From Membranipora membranacea (Eukaryota > Bryozoa > Gymnolaemata > Cheilostomatida > Membraniporidae), in the NCBI GenBank assembly GCA_914767715.1, contig OU612069.1, forward strand, positions 19,897,387-19,961,386: DNA of 64,000 nucleotides, read 5' to 3'. Position numbers and translations under genes: made by a program. Positions within the stretch are counted from its first letter, which is position 1; the number at the start of each line of letters is the position of its first letter. The notes under the pieces are model-generated. The model was not told where the DNA came from, searched no databases, and saw only the letters and a list, made by a program, of their open reading frames with translations. This document shows, one piece after another, positions 58,908 through 64,000 of the stretch.

Positions 58908-58985
58908 GGTTTGTCACAAAATCGGGATTTGTAGTTCAACAATTGGGGTTTGTGATTGAAATTGGGGTTTTAGGTTCATGAATTG
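58908..58985. repeat. Short GGGGTTTGTGATT minisatellite
   Basis: About four units of 20-22 bp (AATTGGGGTTTGTGATTGAA type), the same family as 5745-6061. Confidence 0.7.
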
Positions 58986-59484
58986 GTACAGCATAGAGAA
59001 GTTACTTACAACCAAAATATCAGACAAAAAATCCAATATTACAAATGCCAATATGGTGAACAATGCAGTGTAACTTGAGTAGTATAAAGAAGGAGAATCC
59101 CAATCAAATATCGTCCTCATTTTCACTAAAGCGACATTTGATGTAGACGTTATCAGATACATATACTAACCTTAGTACTATATAGTCTATATAAATGCCG
59201 GTATTGGTATTGAAACGGTCTTAAATCAGCTGCTGGCTACCATACACTGTTCTCAAAGTCTAACTTAGGTCTGGAATGGTTGCTAGAGTAGCCAAGATGG
59301 TCGGGCCAAGTTCCATATTACACTGTACATAAAGAATTAATAATGTAAAATTAGGGTAGGTTTCTTCCAAAATTCATCAAAAGCTGTTGGCCAATTTAAA
59401 GATGCCGACTGCAAACCACTGTCACATTTCAGGAAGTGTTCAGGTATGTGATCATGATAGATGCGAAATCCTAATCTTTTCTTC
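58986..59484. other. Unassigned DNA
   Basis: No gene supported; could hold the 3' UTR of the minus-strand gene that ends at 59912. Confidence 0.3.
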
Positions 59485-59560
59485 AATTGTATTGATTGAT
59501 TGATTTATTACATATCACAGACAATATGACATGTGGCGAAATTCAGTGTAAATATTGGCC
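59485..59560 (-). mobile_element. LINE 3' end with (AATC) tail, minus strand
   Basis: On the minus strand, TTTCGCCACATGTCATATTG ... GTGATATGTAATAAATCAATCAATCAAT parallels the 3' end at 13345-13422. Probably a very short 5'-truncated copy of the same LINE family. Confidence 0.5.
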
Positions 59561-59911
59561 TTAAAAGAAGACATGAACAAAAATGGAAAAAAGCTCTGTA
59601 GGATTGTTTAAAACATGTTTCAGAGATCAACTATTAGATTTATACTGACATTATTTTGAAATTGTTGCCTACCTGAAAGTTGAGGCTATTAGGATGGGAT
59701 TGGTTTCATTTCTGCTCATATCTATTAATAGATATCGCCATGTTCTCCAGTTTGACGTTATGAGAATCTAGCTAAACCTCGACTAGGACAGCTGGTCAGC
59801 AATATCTCCCGCTCCAACAAGAGGTTGCATGACCCCCTGGATCTTTGCCTGTAAAGAAACAAGGCAGTGTCTACCAGAACGAGATGTTCACCTTTTTACT
59901 GAGTAGGCGAA

Positions 59912-60026
59912 TCATGTTGAGCGAACTAGAAGGTTCCCCCCTTTCCTGGAGCCTCCAATGACGACTTCAAACACTTTGTTATCAAATGACACAGGTATGT
60001 CTGCAATAATTGGCCTTGGCAGCTCC
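59912..60026 (-). CDS. Terminal exon of the right-edge gene
   Basis: Minus strand: TTGTATTCCTTGCAG|GGAGCTGCC. The first base completes a codon left by the previous exon; the frame then reads ELPRPIIADIPVSFDNKVFE and VVIGGSRKGGNLLVRST to TGA at 59914-59912. The FEVVIGG-x-x-x-x-N pattern resembles the core of farnesoic acid O-methyltransferase-like (Methyltransf_FA) domains (F/YE-x-x-IGG-x-x-N), but only one strand pair is visible, so this is tentative. The other frame from this acceptor also ends in a stop but is less protein-like. Confidence 0.55.
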
Positions 60027-60122
60027 CTGCAAGGAATACAAGAACAATGCTATGTCTTTCTACCTAATGTTTCGCAAACAGCCCGGGTAGTATAAGATAA
60101 TCTCATGCAGTCATGAACATAC

Positions 60123-60339
60123 AAATTCGATAACAATTTCCTACATGTCAGATGTGGTTCATCCATACCTTTCTTCAACTTCTTCAGGAATCTCATAGGG
60201 GATATGACAAAGATCCAAGGATGGCCGTTAGATTCCATAAATATGCTCCAAATGGAAGCTGGAGGCAGGTTCAACATATCAATCATCATCTGTGCTTGAT
60301 TCGTCTGTGGATGCAACCAAGAATACAGGACTTCCAGTT
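60123..60339 (-). CDS. Internal exon of the right-edge gene
   Basis: Minus strand: ACCATTTTTAG|AACTGG to AATTT|GTATGT, 217 nt, entering in phase 1 and leaving in phase 2, matching both neighbours. It encodes LEVLYSWLHPQTNQAQMMID, then NLPPASIWSIFMESNGHPWI and a basic FLKKLKKGMDEPHLTCRK part. An alternative donor at AAAG|GTATGG would put the last exon in the wrong frame. The 96-bp intron to the last exon is short but normal. No family recognised. Confidence 0.6.
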
Positions 60340-60975
60340 CTAAAAATGGTGATCATCAGATGTAGGACCACTGAAATATGCACATTGAAATAAAAATTAT
60401 ATTTATATTTATATGTAAATAATGACCATGGTCACCCGGAAAGTTTATTTTTGCTATTTTTTGTAAAAAAAAGTAGCCTGGTGTCTTTCGCACACTTCCA
60501 GCACAAGTGTGGCACTCTCCTCTTCCAGATTGTGAAACATCATATCAGTGTAATTTATACATATTCTCTCACTTATTATTGCCAGTCAAAGTTCTGCAAT
60601 TCTATAGTTTACCGAGCGTTTTTCCACATAATATCTCAAAGGGTATCCATCCTATTCATGTGAATTTAAAGTGGTAAACATCATCATCCTAGAACTCATA
60701 ACCACCTCCATAGATGTATTACTGGTCATTGAAAGCCTATTGATCATCCAATGAGAATATAGGTAGGAATCCCAGGGGTGATCCTGAGTGACTTTTATCT
60801 CCCCTCAGACATTAGCGGGACAATTCCATATACTTGCTAGATTTTCTTATATCCTACAAGCCTATCAAATTTAATGACTCGTATAAGTTATATACATAGT
60901 TACCACAGTACCTGTTGCTTTAATACAAGTCAAGTCTAAATAATGTATAATAACTTTGTCGAAAGTTTCACCTAC
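60340..60975. other. Intron of the right-edge gene
   Basis: AT-rich, flanked by consensus splice sites; no repeat recognised. Confidence 0.4.
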
Positions 60976-61011
60976 CATCAAATTGTGTGGAGAATGGAGG
61001 AAGATAATCAG
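60976..61011 (-). CDS. Small internal exon of the right-edge gene
   Basis: Minus strand 36 nt between TTTGTGTGAG| and GATG|GTAGGT, phase 1 to phase 1, encoding DYLPPFSTQFD with split end codons. The donor is good; the acceptor lacks a strong pyrimidine tract. Because it is phase-symmetric it could be skipped without changing the frame. Confidence 0.45.
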
Positions 61012-63094
61012 CTCACACAAACCCATTGGTAAACCTCTTGTAGCATCCTGATTTCAGAGTTCACATAGCCTGCAATAATGAATGATTGGCATTATATGAT
61101 TTATATACCGAGTAAAATAAATATTTGGTTAGGGGAAGGCGGGGTTTGTTGAGCCATGGGGTACGTTGAGCCACCCTACTTTTTCCCCTCCATCAGAGTT
61201 CATGTGACCATATGCACCCTTTTTGAGCGGACGAAAAGAAAGGTAACTACTAAGGGAAGATAATTAACTTGATTTTCATCATTTTTGGCGTAAAAAGTAA
61301 ATAATAATAATTTTTTTTAACCAACAAGATGTGCTCGATCATGTTTAGGCATTGGGATAACTTCCTCTTAACACCAGGGTGCTTTATCAGATGCATAAAC
61401 ATAGCCGGTTACGCCGTGCCATATTGGTAAGACCAGGTCTCAATACTTTAAAAGGTCAGTTGCAGTTACAGCTCTTCCCACCATCACTAAAATAAAGTTA
61501 TGATGTCCTGTTTTTAAAAAATTCTAGAGTGGATGTGAATGCTGGAAAAAACCATGATTTTATCACCAACAGTTCTGAGGTTATTATGAAAACAAGATTG
61601 AATCTCCAGGATCCATGATAGCGGTTATATTGCGTCATATGATGGGACGCAAATGAAAGTAAGTTTTCTGTGATTGTGGTGTTGAGAACTTCCCTATGAT
61701 GTACAAAACAACTAATTGGTTGATGATATGATTTGGTTGTTGCAATTATAGCTTATTATACAGCATCCAGTTTTGCATTGGCATGTTATGGGGTTGAAAT
61801 AATACCATTTTTTACTTAGGTACCGGGGTATTTGCAAGTATGTATAATGTTGAAGCAGCAAGTACTAAAATAAAAGTAAAGCAAAGTTGAACAGTTAACA
61901 TCAACCTAATTTAATGGTGTACCCCTTATCGACAATATCCGGTTGATAGCTGTTAGGCTGGCACGCGGAGCTACTATTTGGGCAATCTTTGTTTTCTTAG
62001 TGAATGACTTGGCTATAATGAGCTAAGTTCAATACCACTCTTGTGAAATCCATGTGCCCTCACAGCCGTAATTTTAACCAATATGGAGTAAATTTTACAC
62101 ACTAATGTTGTCTAAAAACGGAATTTCCATTCAGAAATCTGTTGTCAGGTTCATGTACAAGGTGTGAGGTATGTTTTAAAGGACCTCAAATACTGTGGTG
62201 TTAAATGAGGACCAAAATAAACTAATAAGCAGCTGGTTCCTCTGAAGGGTTCTGATGTGCCACCAGTACAGACCAACTCTTCTACTTGAATCATGATAGC
62301 TTCTGATCCAGTCAACTGTCACATCACACCAACCTCTTGTTTACCTGGTGTAAATACTTCTGCTCGGCCGCAATTGTCTAACAATCAATATAGATTGAAA
62401 CTATGCATGAGAATTCAATCCTCAGCTGTGATAAGGACCTATAAACATAATTTCACATTAGCAGCTTTAGGGGGGAAACTAAGATGAAGGTTTCCTACCT
62501 GCAACCACCTACCTGCCACATACTTTGGTTGCAATTTTTTTGTGAGAAACGTTTTGCCTTGAGAAATTGCCCGTAAATAAATTAGTGCCGTAGGTTGCAT
62601 ATGGAAGGAAACTTAAACTATTTTCTGTTCTTTACACAAAGATTTAGGTGGGAGTTATACTTTTTGGTCCTATCACATCCTAGTTTTTCGCTAAAAACCA
62701 ACGACTTGGTTTACCCGTGTCCCGTCATAATAAGGCTCGGGCGTAGAAATATGTGAAACAACCGCTGTGGCAGTCAAAGCGTAGTGGTATGTAGTAAGAT
62801 ATTGGATATTCACTTATAGCTAGCTAGTCTCAGTTTTTCGTCAGAGATCGAAATTTTCAACCCCTTTCCCTAAATGCCTTATATGGAAATTGACATGGTT
62901 TGATTACAAGCTGTGAAAAGTGAAAGCTTACAATTTCAAACAATTTATACATGGTTAAGCTGGTTGATCTCTTTGCTTGGATGAATCTTCATATATGGAA
63001 GTTTGGTAAACACGTATAATCAGGTGAGCTAAGGAAGAACACAAACCACAGATCAACGTCAGTTTCAGCCGATTTATCATTGGAGGACTCTTAC
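61012..63094. other. Long intron with a possible MITE end
   Basis: At 61134-61190 GGGGAAGGCGGGGTTTGTTG and GAGCCATGGGGTACGTTGAGCC-like text resembles the repeated GGGTAnGTTGAGCC subterminal motif seen in some DNA transposons, but no matching second end was found. No other exon is convincing. Confidence 0.35.
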
Positions 63095-63133
63095 CTTCAG
63101 TGGGGAGATGTCGCTTTAGATTCAAACTAAGTT
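63095..63133 (-). CDS. Small internal exon of the right-edge gene
   Basis: Minus strand 39 nt: CTTTTTTGCTCCAG|AACTTAG to CTGAAG|GTAAGAG, both strong. Phase 1 to phase 1, encoding LSLNLKRHLPTE between split codons. It fits directly to the exon at 63954-64000 and to the next downstream exon. Confidence 0.55.
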
Positions 63134-63206
63134 CTGGAGCAAAAAAGGTTCATTACAGAATAAGTTCAGTTCTGTATGGGTCACAGGTCTACTCCAAAAC
63201 CTGGGA

Positions 63207-63275
63207 CTTTGGAAATGTTTGACTGCCCCCCCTAGTCAAACATTGCCAAAGGGGGGCAGTCAAACATTGCCAAAG
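63207..63275. repeat. Hairpin with an embedded direct repeat
   Basis: CTTTGGAAATGTTTGACTGC plus a C run pairs with its reverse complement at 63251-63275 with one mismatch. AGTCAAACATTGCCAAAG occurs twice, in the loop and in the right arm. The arrangement suggests a slippage or template-switch event. Confidence 0.8.
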
Positions 63276-63305
63276 TATGCAGGATGAGCTAGCATCCCAA
63301 CAACT

Positions 63306-63659
63306 ATCTAGACCAGGGCTGCCCATCGAGTGGCCCTAGGCCGCTGACCCAATTTTATGCGGCCCCCTACCCGTCTGAGAAAATCGCTTAGTCATGAAAA
63401 CAATTTTCACCCCTATATTTATTACATTCTTCATTTGTCCAATAATAAAGAACGCTCTACTTCTAGGCACAGTATTTTGGAATTCCCCAACCATTGCATT
63501 TGAGTGAGCTCCGATAAATAAATCCCCCACTGCAGAGATGAAATTACTGCACACCCATTATGAATGTTTGATTTATGGCGAGGTTTCGGGCCCCCAAGGA
63601 CATTACAATATGTGGATGCGGCCCCCTCAATGAAGAGGTTGGGCACCCCTGATCTAGAC
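63306..63659. mobile_element. Non-autonomous hAT-type element (338 bp) with 8-bp target duplication
   Basis: Begins CAGGGCTGCCCA at 63314 and ends TGGGCACCCCTG with... the exact complement pattern at 63651, flanked by ATCTAGAC at 63306-63313 and 63652-63659. Subterminal GCGGCCCCCT occurs near both ends. CAGGGGTGCCCA ends and 8-bp duplications are typical of hAT MITEs. It sits in an intron of the minus-strand gene. Frames inside are not protein-like. Confidence 0.92.
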
Positions 63660-63953
63660 AACCGACTCTTAATATCGAAAGCATACAGCCTAATTGTCAA
63701 ATAAGTATGCTTTTACTATAAACACCAACTAGCATGATCAATCATCGCGTTCAGTGTTTCGAGTATACGTGCCCGCTACAGCATTGGTTGGTTACAATAT
63801 AGCCTTCCGTCAAATGTGTTAGCAGCACACCCTTTTGTATAGGACACCCCTAGCATAGCACAACCTTGTATCTAACTCAGATCCATTAAATGTTAACATA
63901 ATTAGAAGTCTAGCAGATACCAAAGGCTATACACTGCTAGGCATGTGACTTAC

Positions 63954-64000
63954 TCTTCCTGGTGCAGTAATCTTCCTCTTTTCTGCTGATGACACCGTAC
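63954..64000 (-). CDS. Exon of the right-edge gene, cut by the window end
   Basis: Minus strand, open from the edge: YGVISRKEEDYCTRK then AGGAAGA|GTAAGT, a perfect donor in phase 1. The next exon at 63133 enters in phase 1, so the frames join. The start of the gene lies beyond 64000. Confidence 0.55.

Overview
The window reads as AT-rich animal nuclear DNA, most likely from a marine invertebrate. Reading frames are short and split by GT-AG introns. LINE retrotransposons of the CR1/Jockey kind, tRNA-derived SINEs, hAT and TTAA-target DNA elements, minisatellites and satellites fill most of it. Nothing bacterial or organellar was found. The species cannot be named from sequence alone. Host genes are sparse: an acidic protein whose last exon opens the window (3-860, +), a possible short membrane-protein end (49331-49759, +), two exons of a predicted secreted protein (53201-53898, -), and a multi-exon gene that enters from the right edge (59912-64000, -). 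The last two genes were assembled by reading splice sites and phases by eye.

Layout. 1-14 kb: acidic gene end, then diverged duplications (4891/6062, 6341/6713, 10270/10940), a near-perfect palindrome flanked by a 10-bp direct repeat (9622-9730), and two LINE fragments (11355-11760 minus, 12542-13422 plus). 15.4-28.7 kb: the most unusual region, a tandem array of about 4.5 diverged units. Each unit holds exon-like cassettes in the order D-E-A-F-B-C, nearly all bounded by pyrimidine-AG and GTGAGT/GTAAG sites, with the introns duplicated as well. Most cassettes carry stops, although traces of shared reading frames survive. 29.9-30.7 kb: LINE fragment (-). 31.4-35.9 kb: a 13-mer satellite organised with a 0.6-kb non-satellite module into a 1.84-kb higher-order repeat. 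38-39 kb: three tRNA-derived SINE heads. 40.1-41.8 kb and 56.96-57.85 kb: two copies of a fold-back element inserted at TTAA. 44.2-47.8 kb: a nearly complete but broken LINE with a PHD finger, endonuclease and reverse transcriptase. 48.9-49.4 kb: a 180-bp tandem triplet. 51.35-52.15 kb: a hAT element with a perfect 8-bp target duplication. 54.0-58.3 kb: a LINE ORF1/endonuclease piece with an inverted copy of its 5' region, cut off by a TTAA element and followed by an antisense LINE piece. 63.3-63.65 kb: a second hAT element, lying in an intron of the right-edge gene.

The strongest candidate for something undescribed is the 13-kb exon-intron array, which could be a non-coding RNA locus or a decayed, amplified gene. 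Next come the higher-order 13-mer satellite and the fold-back TTAA family. All calls come from reading the sequence. No alignment, database search, RNA evidence or folding was run.
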